Shown: piece by piece, positions 44,268 through 52,899 of the stretch
How positions within the stretch are numbered: position 1 is the first letter of the stretch
How the letters are laid out: every line of letters starts with the position of its first letter
Source of the DNA: Opitutia bacterium
Lineage (GTDB): Bacteria; Verrucomicrobiota; Verrucomicrobiia; Opitutales; UBA953
NCBI GenBank assembly: GCA_947470855.1
Contig: CANIUQ010000003.1
Span: forward strand, 38,888-102,887
Direction of reading: 5' to 3'
Length of the DNA: 64,000 bases
Made by a program: the position numbers and the translations under genes
Notes under the pieces: generated by a model
What the model saw: the letters and a program-made list of their open reading frames with translations, nothing else
The model's database searches: none
Told to the model about the DNA's origin: nothing

Positions 44268-44737
44268 ACACATCCCCCACGCCTAGACCAAATGGCTATA
44301 GTGAAGCCACGGGAGAAATCTGTTACGATTTACCATCGTCTTATATTCCTCATTCTGCAACTGGACTGTTACATTTACCGCGTTTCATTGCCAAAATTCG
44401 CAAACACCTCAAAGGCGAACTGCCCAAGTCCTACCAAAGGAATTTTTGTAAAGGTTTTGACCGTTTCCTCTGCCTCCATCTCGGAGTCGACCCCGAGCAA
44501 GTGATTCAATGCGTTCGTGAATCACATTCCGACGAGGAATTAACCACTAGACTACTCAACTTGTTTCCCGCCGACCTTAGGGTACACGTCTGGAATCGTG
44601 AATTAGTGCAAAAAGGAATGAGCGAAATGGGCAAAGAGGCTCTCGATGACGCCAAACGAAAAATGGGCGCACAACACCGTACTGACATCATCTCGTTTGC
44701 CGATATGATTGATTTTGATGAGGGTCGAATCCTGTGA
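44264..44737 (+). CDS. DUF5069 protein
   Basis: 157 residues. The block ATGLLHLPRFIAKIRKHLKGELPKSYQRNFCKGFDRFLC matches the DUF5069 family, common in Verrucomicrobiota; function unknown. The C-terminus is charged and helical (LVQKGMSEMGKEALDDAKRK) and longer than some relatives. It overlaps the PqiC-like gene (ATGA) and the SpoU-like gene (GTGA), so it is embedded in the operon. Confidence 0.8.
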   Translation: MNTSPTPRPNGYSEATGEICYDLPSSYIPHSATGLLHLPRFIAKIRKHLKGELPKSYQRNFCKGFDRFLCLHLGVDPEQVIQCVRESHSDEELTTRLLNLFPADLRVHVWNRELVQKGMSEMGKEALDDAKRKMGAQHRTDIISFADMIDFDEGRIL

Positions 44738-45549
44738 GCACCGATTCGCATAATCCGCATCGTTTGATTCTTCGAGGTAAAGAAGCTGTCTTAGCCTGTA
44801 TCAAACTTCACCCTAAATCACTCCGCGAAATTCACGCCTCAGCCAAATTTGTAGCAGAACTTTCCCCCCATATTATTGAGCTAGAGTCACAAGGTGTAAA
44901 ATTTCGTACCTCCTCCCCTGAGGACATGTCCCATTTATGCCAGACGCTCTGTCAGGATATGTGTGCCATAACCCAACGCCCTGACCCTGCCCACGTGCGC
45001 GTAGCAGACTTTGCGGAATGGCGAGAAAAACGAGAGACAGTTGTTATTGCAGATCATGTTTCCGACCCTCATCAGCTCGCAGCCATTGCTCGGGCAATGA
45101 GGGCTTTTGGTTTACAACGCTTATTACTTTCCTCGGGTTCAGAAAAAATTCTTTTTGATCCAGAAGTTTGGCATTTGGCGCAAGGAGCGATGGAATCAAT
45201 TCGCCCGATGCGGGCCGCAGCCTTGGGCGGACTGCTTAAATTGGTAAAAGACAAATGTTGTGTCGTTGGAGTTTGCCCTGGACTGGGACGAAAAATTGAC
45301 CTTGGCACCCCCGTGCGTGTCCCTGGACGTCACCTTGCACTCCTTCTCTCTCCACGTGAACTCGACTCTGACCTCCAACCCCGAGTCGAACACGTCTATC
45401 GTTATCCAGGTCTTTCCGACTCCGCTGGTCTTAATCTAGAAGATGTTGCTCCAATCGCGATGGCTTGGATTGCCTCGACCCCAAAACCACGTTCGGATGG
45501 ATTTATGGCCCGCAAAAAAGCACGTCATTTAAAATCCAAGAATCCCTAA
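44734..45549 (+). CDS. SpoU/TrmH-family RNA methyltransferase-like protein
   Basis: 271 residues, GTG start. Motif 1 VVIADHVSDPHQLAAIARAMRAFG is clear, followed by HLAQGAMESI. Motif 2, usually LVLGSEGxGL, reads LLLSPRELDSDLQPRVE and is degenerate in the glycine part, while motif 3 (GLSDSAGLNLEDVAPIAMAW) keeps the SLN-like region as GLN. The N-terminal domain resembles a RNA-binding substrate domain (LILRGKEAVLACIKLHPKSL). It probably methylates a 2'-hydroxyl of rRNA or tRNA, or it may have lost activity. Part of the mla operon by overlap. Confidence 0.82.
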   Translation: MSTDSHNPHRLILRGKEAVLACIKLHPKSLREIHASAKFVAELSPHIIELESQGVKFRTSSPEDMSHLCQTLCQDMCAITQRPDPAHVRVADFAEWREKRETVVIADHVSDPHQLAAIARAMRAFGLQRLLLSSGSEKILFDPEVWHLAQGAMESIRPMRAAALGGLLKLVKDKCCVVGVCPGLGRKIDLGTPVRVPGRHLALLLSPRELDSDLQPRVEHVYRYPGLSDSAGLNLEDVAPIAMAWIASTPKPRSDGFMARKKARHLKSKNP

Positions 45550-45561
45550 TTTATTATTTCC

Positions 45562-46332
45562 ATGTCTTCTGCTCAACCCAATCCCGAGGAAAACGTTATT
45601 TCTCTGCAAGGCATTAGCCGTAATTTCCTCACGGCATTACAACGTCAATACGACATGCTTGCTTTTACTCTCGCTGGCATTCGCACAGCCGACCCTAAAG
45701 CCTACGAGTATTACTCCTCCGTATCTCGTGTGATGCCTGCCCCAGGAGCTCATTTGAACCACGAACAAATGGTGGCCTACGCGCGGGGTCTCCTACTTCG
45801 CACCAGTATCAATGACCTTTTAGCCTTATCCGCTGAATGCATGAATCAGTGCCATCTGCTTTGTACCTTAATTCAACTTCGTGGACGAAATCAAAATAGC
45901 CAACCCGACATCGATAAAGTTATCGGTGAAAAACAGGAGGCCTTTGTGCACATGAAACTACAGCAAAAGTTTAATGAGTTAGAACAATCTTTCAGCATTG
46001 TTTGTGATTTAGAGGACGGTATTTTCAGTATCGCCACGGCGTTGCGGGTTTTAGCACGCGGAGGCTTAGTAACGAATGATGATCTCTCTCCCGATGGCGC
46101 CCTTACCCTTGAATTTAAGTCGATGCAAAAAACGGATGACGAAAACACATCGTCTCCTCAAGGAATCAAAACAAAACTCGTCGACACTCAACGCACTTTC
46201 CGCCCCGGGGAGACACTCGATTTAACCGATGAGGAACTTCTTAGTTTAAATATCACCGTAGCAAAATTCCTCGATGGTTTATTCCGATCAGTTGATGCTT
46301 ATGGTCGTGAACAATTAGGTACCCAATCCTAA
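45562..46332 (+). CDS. Unrecognised cytoplasmic protein
   Basis: 256 residues without signal peptide or membrane segment; no family recognised. Mainly helical (FLTALQRQYDMLAFTLAGIR, INDLLALSAECMNQCHLLCTLIQ, KFNELEQSFSIVCDLEDGIF), with an acidic, Ser/Thr-rich linker (KTDDENTSSPQG) before a final helix (TVAKFLDGLFRSVDAYG). It lies 12 bp after the SpoU-like gene and five bp before the MFS gene, in the same operon. Coding is supported by the position and normal codon use. Confidence 0.7.
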   Translation: MSSAQPNPEENVISLQGISRNFLTALQRQYDMLAFTLAGIRTADPKAYEYYSSVSRVMPAPGAHLNHEQMVAYARGLLLRTSINDLLALSAECMNQCHLLCTLIQLRGRNQNSQPDIDKVIGEKQEAFVHMKLQQKFNELEQSFSIVCDLEDGIFSIATALRVLARGGLVTNDDLSPDGALTLEFKSMQKTDDENTSSPQGIKTKLVDTQRTFRPGETLDLTDEELLSLNITVAKFLDGLFRSVDAYGREQLGTQS

Positions 46333-46337
46333 TCGCT

Positions 46338-47615
46338 ATGGTCGAAAATTCGAAGCAACCTTCCCAGCGTTTGATTTGGCTCTGGGTCTTGGCTGGCTTT
46401 CTTTTTCAAACCATTCCAGCTGCTATCCGCGATGAAGCGTTACCCGTTGCCCTTAAAAATGCTGGTTTGGCTAATACCACCATCACTCAGGTCGTCAGCA
46501 TTCTTGGCCTGATTGTCACCTGTAAAGTCCTCTGGGCGCCGATTTTAACGCTTATCGGAAAACCCCGTCGACTCATCCTTACCACCCAAATTGGAACAGC
46601 CTTGATTCTTTTTGTCTTAGCCTACGCAGTCTCCGCCCAAAGCAATCACCTCTTTCTTATTGGCACGGCTTTAGCACTTCTCAGTCTCAGTTCCGCTGCG
46701 CATGATTTCCTTTTAGATGGATATTATGTTTCATCTTTATCCGATCGACAGCGCTCTGCCCATGCTGGGTTGCTCAGTTTTTCTTCTAAGCTTGGTCAAG
46801 TATTGGCAGGTCCTGGATTAATCTGGTTAGCCGGTTATGCCCTCTCGCACCAAAGCACACCCAGCGAGGCCTGGAGTCATGCTCTCACACTCGCGGCACT
46901 CGCTACCTTAGGCATTTTACTTTTTACCATCATCGCTTTTAATCGTGAACCCAACGAAGTAGATCATCTCACTTCACCGCGGGAAAAATTAAATGAAATG
47001 AAAACGGCCGTGGTGAGTCTCATGCGTGATTCACGTATACCAGCCTTGTTGGGATTGATTGTGTTTTATCGTCTAAGCGAAGTGCATCTCATCCGGGTAG
47101 TTCCTTTATTCTCACTCGATAGCCATGCCCACGGCGGACTTTCTTTATCGAATGAACACTTTGCTTTTCTGCGTCTCATGACAGCGATTTTAGGCCTAGC
47201 TCTCGGCGGCATCATTGGGTCTTGGATTATTGCAAAACGCGGATTAGCCGAATCCCTTCTACCCCTAGGCTTTTGTATGCACCTTCCTTTACTGGGAATC
47301 GCTTGGTTATCCTATTACCCCGACCAACCCATCAGCGTGGTTAGCACTCTTTTCTTTATCGAGTATGTCGCTTTCGGTGCTGGTGTTTGTGCACTGTTGT
47401 TGGCGATGATGCGAGTAGCGAGCGGACCGCACGCAGCGGTGCGCTATGCGATACTCTCCTCGATTGCCATTATTTCAGTTTATGTTCCAGGAATTTGGGC
47501 AGGAGCACTGAGTGAACGACTCGGCTATTCGGGTTATTTTATTTTTTCTATCACACTGGCCATCCCTGGTTTAGTTTCGGCCGCGATTGCACAACGTCAA
47601 TTGCGTGAAGTTTAA
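46338..47615 (+). CDS. MFS transporter, AmpG-like
   Basis: 425 residues with about twelve membrane segments. The block SLSSAAHDFLLDGYYVSSL resembles the AmpG/SLC33 pattern (A-x-x-D-x-x-x-D-G-Y), and CKVLWAPILTLIGKPRR the typical loop after helix 2. AmpG proteins import muropeptides; relatives move other cargo, so the substrate is open. Last gene of the mla operon. Its stop overlaps that of the M16 gene by four bases. Confidence 0.82.
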   Translation: MVENSKQPSQRLIWLWVLAGFLFQTIPAAIRDEALPVALKNAGLANTTITQVVSILGLIVTCKVLWAPILTLIGKPRRLILTTQIGTALILFVLAYAVSAQSNHLFLIGTALALLSLSSAAHDFLLDGYYVSSLSDRQRSAHAGLLSFSSKLGQVLAGPGLIWLAGYALSHQSTPSEAWSHALTLAALATLGILLFTIIAFNREPNEVDHLTSPREKLNEMKTAVVSLMRDSRIPALLGLIVFYRLSEVHLIRVVPLFSLDSHAHGGLSLSNEHFAFLRLMTAILGLALGGIIGSWIIAKRGLAESLLPLGFCMHLPLLGIAWLSYYPDQPISVVSTLFFIEYVAFGAGVCALLLAMMRVASGPHAAVRYAILSSIAIISVYVPGIWAGALSERLGYSGYFIFSITLAIPGLVSAAIAQRQLREV

Positions 47616-50167
47616 CCTTTCTTAGGATAGACAATCAGTTCTTGAGCGAACTGCGGATTTAAATACTTCTCCACAAACGATTGGACAGCTTTGGGTCCAG
47701 TCAAAGCCATACGACGTTCCCACTCCGCATCGTAATTGGCACCCAATCCTACGATCTCGCGAGTCATCGCACTCATCATACGATTGCTGGCCGATTGGCG
47801 CCCCTGACGACGAGTCACTCGTAGACGACGCTTGGCATCTTCAATCTCAGTCTCACCAAACTTTCCGCGACGAAAACGTTCTAACTCGGCTTTCATTTCG
47901 GCCACTACTTCGGTTGCCGCTGTCGCCGTTGTACCTCCGTAAAGGTAAAACATACCCTGATCGATTGTTTCTAAACGACTGGCTCCTACAAAATAGGCCA
48001 GTCCCTTGGTTTCACGGACGCGATGAAAGAGCCCGCTGGCCATACCACTCAGCAGTTCTTCCGTAACATTAGCCGCCGTTACGATTTCAGGACCAAAACC
48101 ACAGTGAGGAAAAGCAAGGCAGACAACCGCTTGTTCGCCCACTGCTTCCATCGTGACTTGTTGGGCTTTAAGTGGCTGATGCTGAATTAGTTGATGAACT
48201 TTAAAAGGTGTACGGGGCAGTTTTACAAAATGTTCCTGCACAAATTGTAAAGCCTCGGTGCGATTGAAACTTCCGCTGATTCCGATGACGAGATTTTCTG
48301 GTACCACCAGAGACTGATGTAATTTTACGACATCATCCACACGGATAGTCGCCAGCGTTTCGGGAGTACCAGGGACATCAATGGATAATGGATGTTCTCC
48401 AAAAAATTGTTTCAATAAGCTTAATCGGGCTTTTTCAACGATATCATCAGCCGCTTCTCGACAAGCCGAAATCGCAGAACTTTGTTCGATCTTAAATGTC
48501 TCTAAACTTAGTTTAGGGTACAAGACTCCGTTTTTAACCAACTCCGCAATACGATTAAAATCAGAACTCAGAGCCTCTCCCCAAAGTCCGCAAGACAACT
48601 GTGAGCCACAATCACGGAACGTTGCTCCCATTTGATCAACCAACTCGGCAATCTCTTCTTTCGTTTGCATCACCGTATCCCGTGCAAGCAGCGTGGAAAG
48701 TAATCCCGTCACCCCACGCTTTTCTTTTTCCTCATAAGCGATACCCGCACCAAGGAAGACTCCAAACCCAGCCTTGGGCAAGGCATCATCAGGCTGCAAC
48801 AAAACGCGAACGCCATTCTCTAAAGTAACGACCTCAAACGTTTCTGGCATCTCACGTCTATCACGTGGAACTGGTTCGTTGTTTGATTTTTTTCCTTTGA
48901 GTGTCGCAAGCGTCACTGCCATCGGCGAAATCCATTCCCTAGCAATCTCCGTAATGCCTTCGGGAGTCGCTGCCGCTATTTCACTCACATCTCGCAATGG
49001 ACTATGGATATCATGGGCGACGCAGGCAGCATAACCAAAACGCGCACTGGCTGCATGAATTCCTTTTAACCCATTTACCATCGCCACCACGGTTTGACGG
49101 CGCGCCTTATTCAATTGTGCTTCATTGATTCCTTTCTGCAAAAGATCATCGACGACTTCAAAGACCGCTTTTTCGATTTTGGGAACATCGGCATGGGCAT
49201 CAGCAATCCAACTCAACCATGCTAATCCCAAATCATGTAACCCCGTCGCATGGATATCAATGGCATGACAAAGCTGTCGCTTCTCACGTAATTCTTGCCA
49301 AAGCCTCGAACTATTTCCTCCCCCGAGAACCGAGAGGAACAAATCAAATTCATTCCGCTTTTCCGAAAGAAAACCTGGAACACGCCAGGTGGCAATTCCC
49401 TTGGTCGTCGATACATCGCGAACACATTCAACGCGACGGGGACCAGCCTGCGGAGGTTCGGAAGGCACGAGAAGGGGTGCCGTGGATTGCCGTGAAAACC
49501 GCCCAAACCATTGTTCTGCTGTAGCAAAAACTTCTTCACTATCCATCGAACCACCGATGGCTAAAACCACATTACTTGGTACGTATCGTGAAGCATGGTA
49601 GGATCGTAAATCATCAGGCGTAATCCGAATAAATAAATCTTTGTGCCCAATAATCGGATGACGCATCGGGTGATTATGTAAAGTTTCCGCTAGGGCTTTT
49701 TCCGCCAAAATACTGTCATGCTCATCATCTCTCATCGCAATTTCGCGTAAAATAACTTCGCGCTCCATCGCGGCATCACTCTCCGTAATCAACGGATCGA
49801 AGACCATTTCCGAAATCGCCTCCATCGCCGTCGCAAAACCCTCAGCTGGTGCATCGACATAGTAGACCGTACGATCAAAAGTTGTATAGGCATTGGAATT
49901 ACCTCCCGCTTGGTGAATGGCTTCAGTCAATTCACGATTGGCGAACCGACCCGTCCCTTTGAATACCATATGTTCGAGATAATGTGAGATTCCTGAACCT
50001 TCCCACTTTCCCTCATAAACACTTCCTGTTCTCACCCAGGCTTGCACCGTGCAAAGGCCGATACCAGGACGAGATACGTAGATAACTTCCAGTCCATTTG
50101 ATAAAACTCGGCGCTCTGGCAATGGCCCAGCGATTTCCGAAAAACTTAGACCCTCGAGATAAGGCAT
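47612..50167 (-). CDS. M16 family zinc peptidase with two M16 domains
   Basis: About 851 residues. The first half is a catalytic M16 domain with inverted zinc motif SHYLEHMVFKG (HxxEH) and a distal Glu in AMEREVILREIAMRDDE. The second half has the same fold (VVTLENGVRVLLQPDDALP) but GVTGLLSTLLARDT replaces the zinc motif, so it is the inactive partner domain. These two form the clamshell chamber in one chain. The track start at 50305 overlaps the divergent prfB start, so I placed the start at ATG 50167 (MPYLEGLSFSEIAGPLPERR). No signal peptide in that form, so cytoplasmic is more likely. Confidence 0.9.
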   Translation of the reverse strand: MPYLEGLSFSEIAGPLPERRVLSNGLEVIYVSRPGIGLCTVQAWVRTGSVYEGKWEGSGISHYLEHMVFKGTGRFANRELTEAIHQAGGNSNAYTTFDRTVYYVDAPAEGFATAMEAISEMVFDPLITESDAAMEREVILREIAMRDDEHDSILAEKALAETLHNHPMRHPIIGHKDLFIRITPDDLRSYHASRYVPSNVVLAIGGSMDSEEVFATAEQWFGRFSRQSTAPLLVPSEPPQAGPRRVECVRDVSTTKGIATWRVPGFLSEKRNEFDLFLSVLGGGNSSRLWQELREKRQLCHAIDIHATGLHDLGLAWLSWIADAHADVPKIEKAVFEVVDDLLQKGINEAQLNKARRQTVVAMVNGLKGIHAASARFGYAACVAHDIHSPLRDVSEIAAATPEGITEIAREWISPMAVTLATLKGKKSNNEPVPRDRREMPETFEVVTLENGVRVLLQPDDALPKAGFGVFLGAGIAYEEKEKRGVTGLLSTLLARDTVMQTKEEIAELVDQMGATFRDCGSQLSCGLWGEALSSDFNRIAELVKNGVLYPKLSLETFKIEQSSAISACREAADDIVEKARLSLLKQFFGEHPLSIDVPGTPETLATIRVDDVVKLHQSLVVPENLVIGISGSFNRTEALQFVQEHFVKLPRTPFKVHQLIQHQPLKAQQVTMEAVGEQAVVCLAFPHCGFGPEIVTAANVTEELLSGMASGLFHRVRETKGLAYFVGASRLETIDQGMFYLYGGTTATAATEVVAEMKAELERFRRGKFGETEIEDAKRRLRVTRRQGRQSASNRMMSAMTREIVGLGANYDAEWERRMALTGPKAVQSFVEKYLNPQFAQELIVYPKKG

Positions 50168-50303
50168 AAAATAGATATGACCGTCTCGCGAGAAGGTGCA
50201 AGAGTGACTCGCAAGAAGGGAGACAATGCCATTGAAAAGCAAAGCACCTTGCGTATGACTTCCTCCCTGCACTAATCCTGCCCATCCCTTTTCTGTCCAT
50301 TTC

Positions 50304-51449
50304 ATGTATATTTCACCCGAAATTCGTCATAACCTTGAGGAAGTTGAACGTCGTTCAGGCCACCTCTGGAAGTTTCTCGACGTACCGGGCAAACAAGCCC
50401 TCATCGCCCAACTGGAAAACCAAATGGCGGCAGGCAACTTTTGGGACAATCAAAAAGCCGCCCAAAAAGTCATTAGCGAATGCAATAGTTACAAAAATAT
50501 TGTCGCCCCGCAAATGGCCTTCCGCCGTAAACTTGAAGACGCCAAAACTCTGGCAGAAATGGTAGCCGAAGCGACTGAGGCGACAGCCGAAGCAGAATGT
50601 GAGGAGTTACGTCAAGTTGCCGAAGATTTGGTTAAAGAGGTTGCTGAATTAGAAATCGCTTCATTCCTCTCGGGACCGCACGACAAATCCAACGCCATCG
50701 TGACCGTTAAAGCGGGAGCGGGTGGCACGGAGTCCAACGATTGGGCGGATATGCTTTTCCGGATGTATACACGCTGGGCTGAACGCCGTGGTTTTAAAGT
50801 AGAAGTTGAAGACGTAGCCGAAGGTGAAGGGGCTGGTATCAGCCAAGCCACTTTTCGTATCGAAGGTCCCAATGCCTATGGCTACATCAAAGCCGAACGC
50901 GGAGTCCACCGGCTCGTTCGCATTTCGCCCTTCGACGCCAATGCTCGCCGACACACCTCTTTTGCCTCGGTCGATGTCGTCGCCGAAATTGATGATGATA
51001 TTGATGTCGAAGTAAACGAAGCGGATTTACGGGTCGATGTTTACCGATCGAGCGGTAAAGGCGGACAACACGTCAATAAAACAGAATCGGCCGTTCGTCT
51101 TACCCATATTCCTACGGGTATTGTCGTTGCTTGCCAACGCGAACGCTCACAGGTCAAAAACCGTGCTCTCGCCATGAAAATTCTGCGGGCCCGAATTTAC
51201 GAAAAAATGTTGGACGACAAACGTACTGAAATGGAACGTTATTACGGTGAAAAAGGTGATATTGGCTGGGGTAATCAGATTCGCTCCTATGTTTTCCAAC
51301 CTTATCAAATGGTGAAGGACTTGCGCACAGGCGTTGAGACCGGTAACATTCAAGCCGTCATGGATGGGGATATCGATGCCTTTATCAACGGCTGGCTTCG
51401 TGCGGGTGGTCCTCGTACGCGTAATAAAGATATAAAAATCGAGGACTAA
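50304..51449 (+). CDS. prfB: Peptide chain release factor 2
   Basis: RF2 ends translation at UGA and UAA. It shows [16 protein letters not shown], the codon-recognition region [18 protein letters not shown] (SPF tripeptide of RF2), the catalytic GGQ in [16 protein letters not shown] and the C-terminal [17 protein letters not shown]. In many bacteria the gene contains an in-frame UGA near codon 25 and needs a +1 frameshift. Here the reading frame is continuous through the matching region ([10 protein letters not shown]), so the autoregulatory frameshift is absent. The ATP-grasp-like gene follows after four bases. Confidence 0.96.
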   Translation: MYISPEIRHNLEEVERRSGHLWKFLDVPGKQALIAQLENQMAAGNFWDNQKAAQKVISECNSYKNIVAPQMAFRRKLEDAKTLAEMVAEATEATAEAECEELRQVAEDLVKEVAELEIASFLSGPHDKSNAIVTVKAGAGGTESNDWADMLFRMYTRWAERRGFKVEVEDVAEGEGAGISQATFRIEGPNAYGYIKAERGVHRLVRISPFDANARRHTSFASVDVVAEIDDDIDVEVNEADLRVDVYRSSGKGGQHVNKTESAVRLTHIPTGIVVACQRERSQVKNRALAMKILRARIYEKMLDDKRTEMERYYGEKGDIGWGNQIRSYVFQPYQMVKDLRTGVETGNIQAVMDGDIDAFINGWLRAGGPRTRNKDIKIED

Positions 51450-51453
51450 CCCG

Positions 51454-52842
51454 ATGCCATCGCAAGAAGAACTAAGAAAAAAATTGCTCGAGCCTCCTCT
51501 TTTTGCGGAAAAAATTTGGAAACTCTCACCTGAGCCTTGGCCCATCACTGAAGCTCAACTGAAGAGCTTAAAACTTATCGGCCAAGCTTGTTTAAGTTAT
51601 CACCGAGCTTTGGAACGTCTTTACGTTCGATCCTTTACCGATAAGAAAATCTTACGTAATCGCGATGTACACGCACGTTGGGTTGCCGATTATCTGGATC
51701 GCTACAAGCCCCAAGGCCTAGTTGAACACGGCCGACACCGCGCTATCAAGGGCCAGTGTCCCGTCGTTCTTCGACCCGACTTGCTCATCACCGATCAAGG
51801 CTTCACTCTCACCGAGTTAGATAGTGTGCCTGGCGGGGTTGGTCTGACTGCCTATCTCAATGAGGTTTATGCCGAAGATTACCCTCAAGTCATCGGTGGA
51901 ACCCAAATACCCGAGCGCTTTTTCCAAGCACTCAATCGTTTAACGCCACTTCAGCGCTTTCCGCTGGTGGCCATTGTCGTGAGTGAAGAATCTGCCACTT
52001 ACCGTCCGGAGTTCGAGTGGTTGGGCGAAAAACTTCGCTCACTTGGACACGATGTCCACGTCATCGATCCATCGCAGATTATGCAAATGGGCGAAGAGTG
52101 TTATATCCCCGTTGATGGTGCGCCGCGCAAAGTCGATTTAGTTTATCGTTTCTTTGAATTGTTTGATTTGGCTAATGTGAAGAGTGCCGATGGGATTTTT
52201 AATAGCGTCGAAGCCGGGAAACTGGTGCTCACGCCTCCCATGAAAGCTTTCCAAGAGGAAAAACTAGGACTGGCTCTCCTACACCACCCTATCCTTTCCG
52301 AATTCTGGAAAGAAAATCTGCCAGAAGATCATTACGAGGTGCTTTTTCGTTTAGTGCCCAAGACCTGGATTATGGAGCGTACCGATTTGCCACCGACCGC
52401 CGTACTCTTTGCTCCGCCCGTCAATGGCCGTCCGATTCGTGAATGGGACGAATTAGCCGAAGCCTCACAGCGAGAACGCCATTTCATCATCAAGGCCAGT
52501 GGCTTCCATGAAACCGCCTGGGGAGCACGCAGTGTAACACTCGGTAGCGATGTTTCACGTGAGGAATGGATTGAAGCCATCGATAACGCTCTCGATCCAG
52601 AGAACGAAACCTTCCACATTTTACAGGAGTATCATAAACCATCCCGACTCACGCATCCGGTTTATGCCAGCGATGGTTCGATTACTCAAGCTGAGGGTCG
52701 AGTGCGACTTTGCCCCTATTATTTTGTCGATGGCGATACTGTCGAAATCAGCGGCATTCTCTCCACCTTTTGTCCAGCGGATAAGAAGATTATCCATGGC
52801 ATGAAAGACGCTGCTTTACTGCCTTGTCATCGTATTTCTTGA
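51454..52842 (+). CDS. ATP-grasp-like protein of unknown function
   Basis: 462 residues, cytoplasmic, family not named. Several blocks resemble circularly permuted ATP-grasp/glutathionylspermidine-synthase-type enzymes: LTELDSVPGGVGLTAYLNEVY (acidic metal/substrate loop), VDLVYRFFELFDLANV, LTPPMKAFQEEKLGLALLHH, then HFIIKASGFHETAWGARSV and FHILQEYHKPS, which look like the ATP lysine and the QEY hinge. Such enzymes join a carboxylate to an amine. It lies four bases after prfB and is probably co-transcribed; no functional link is obvious. The fold call is by eye. Confidence 0.65.
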   Translation: MPSQEELRKKLLEPPLFAEKIWKLSPEPWPITEAQLKSLKLIGQACLSYHRALERLYVRSFTDKKILRNRDVHARWVADYLDRYKPQGLVEHGRHRAIKGQCPVVLRPDLLITDQGFTLTELDSVPGGVGLTAYLNEVYAEDYPQVIGGTQIPERFFQALNRLTPLQRFPLVAIVVSEESATYRPEFEWLGEKLRSLGHDVHVIDPSQIMQMGEECYIPVDGAPRKVDLVYRFFELFDLANVKSADGIFNSVEAGKLVLTPPMKAFQEEKLGLALLHHPILSEFWKENLPEDHYEVLFRLVPKTWIMERTDLPPTAVLFAPPVNGRPIREWDELAEASQRERHFIIKASGFHETAWGARSVTLGSDVSREEWIEAIDNALDPENETFHILQEYHKPSRLTHPVYASDGSITQAEGRVRLCPYYFVDGDTVEISGILSTFCPADKKIIHGMKDAALLPCHRIS

Positions 52843-52899
52843 AAAGCAAAAGCGAGTGACGCCTTGCTATCACTGCCTTTTGACGCATAAGTTTTCCCT

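Noticed and set aside
50168-50305. Upstream extension of the M16 peptidase to 50305
   Set aside because: It would overlap the divergent prfB start and adds a sequence without family match; ATG 50167 leaves room for two promoters.
52846-52880. AGTGA...TCACT pairing between the ATP-grasp-like gene and dsbD
   Set aside because: Only five pairs with a ten-base loop and no T run; not enough for a terminator or operator.
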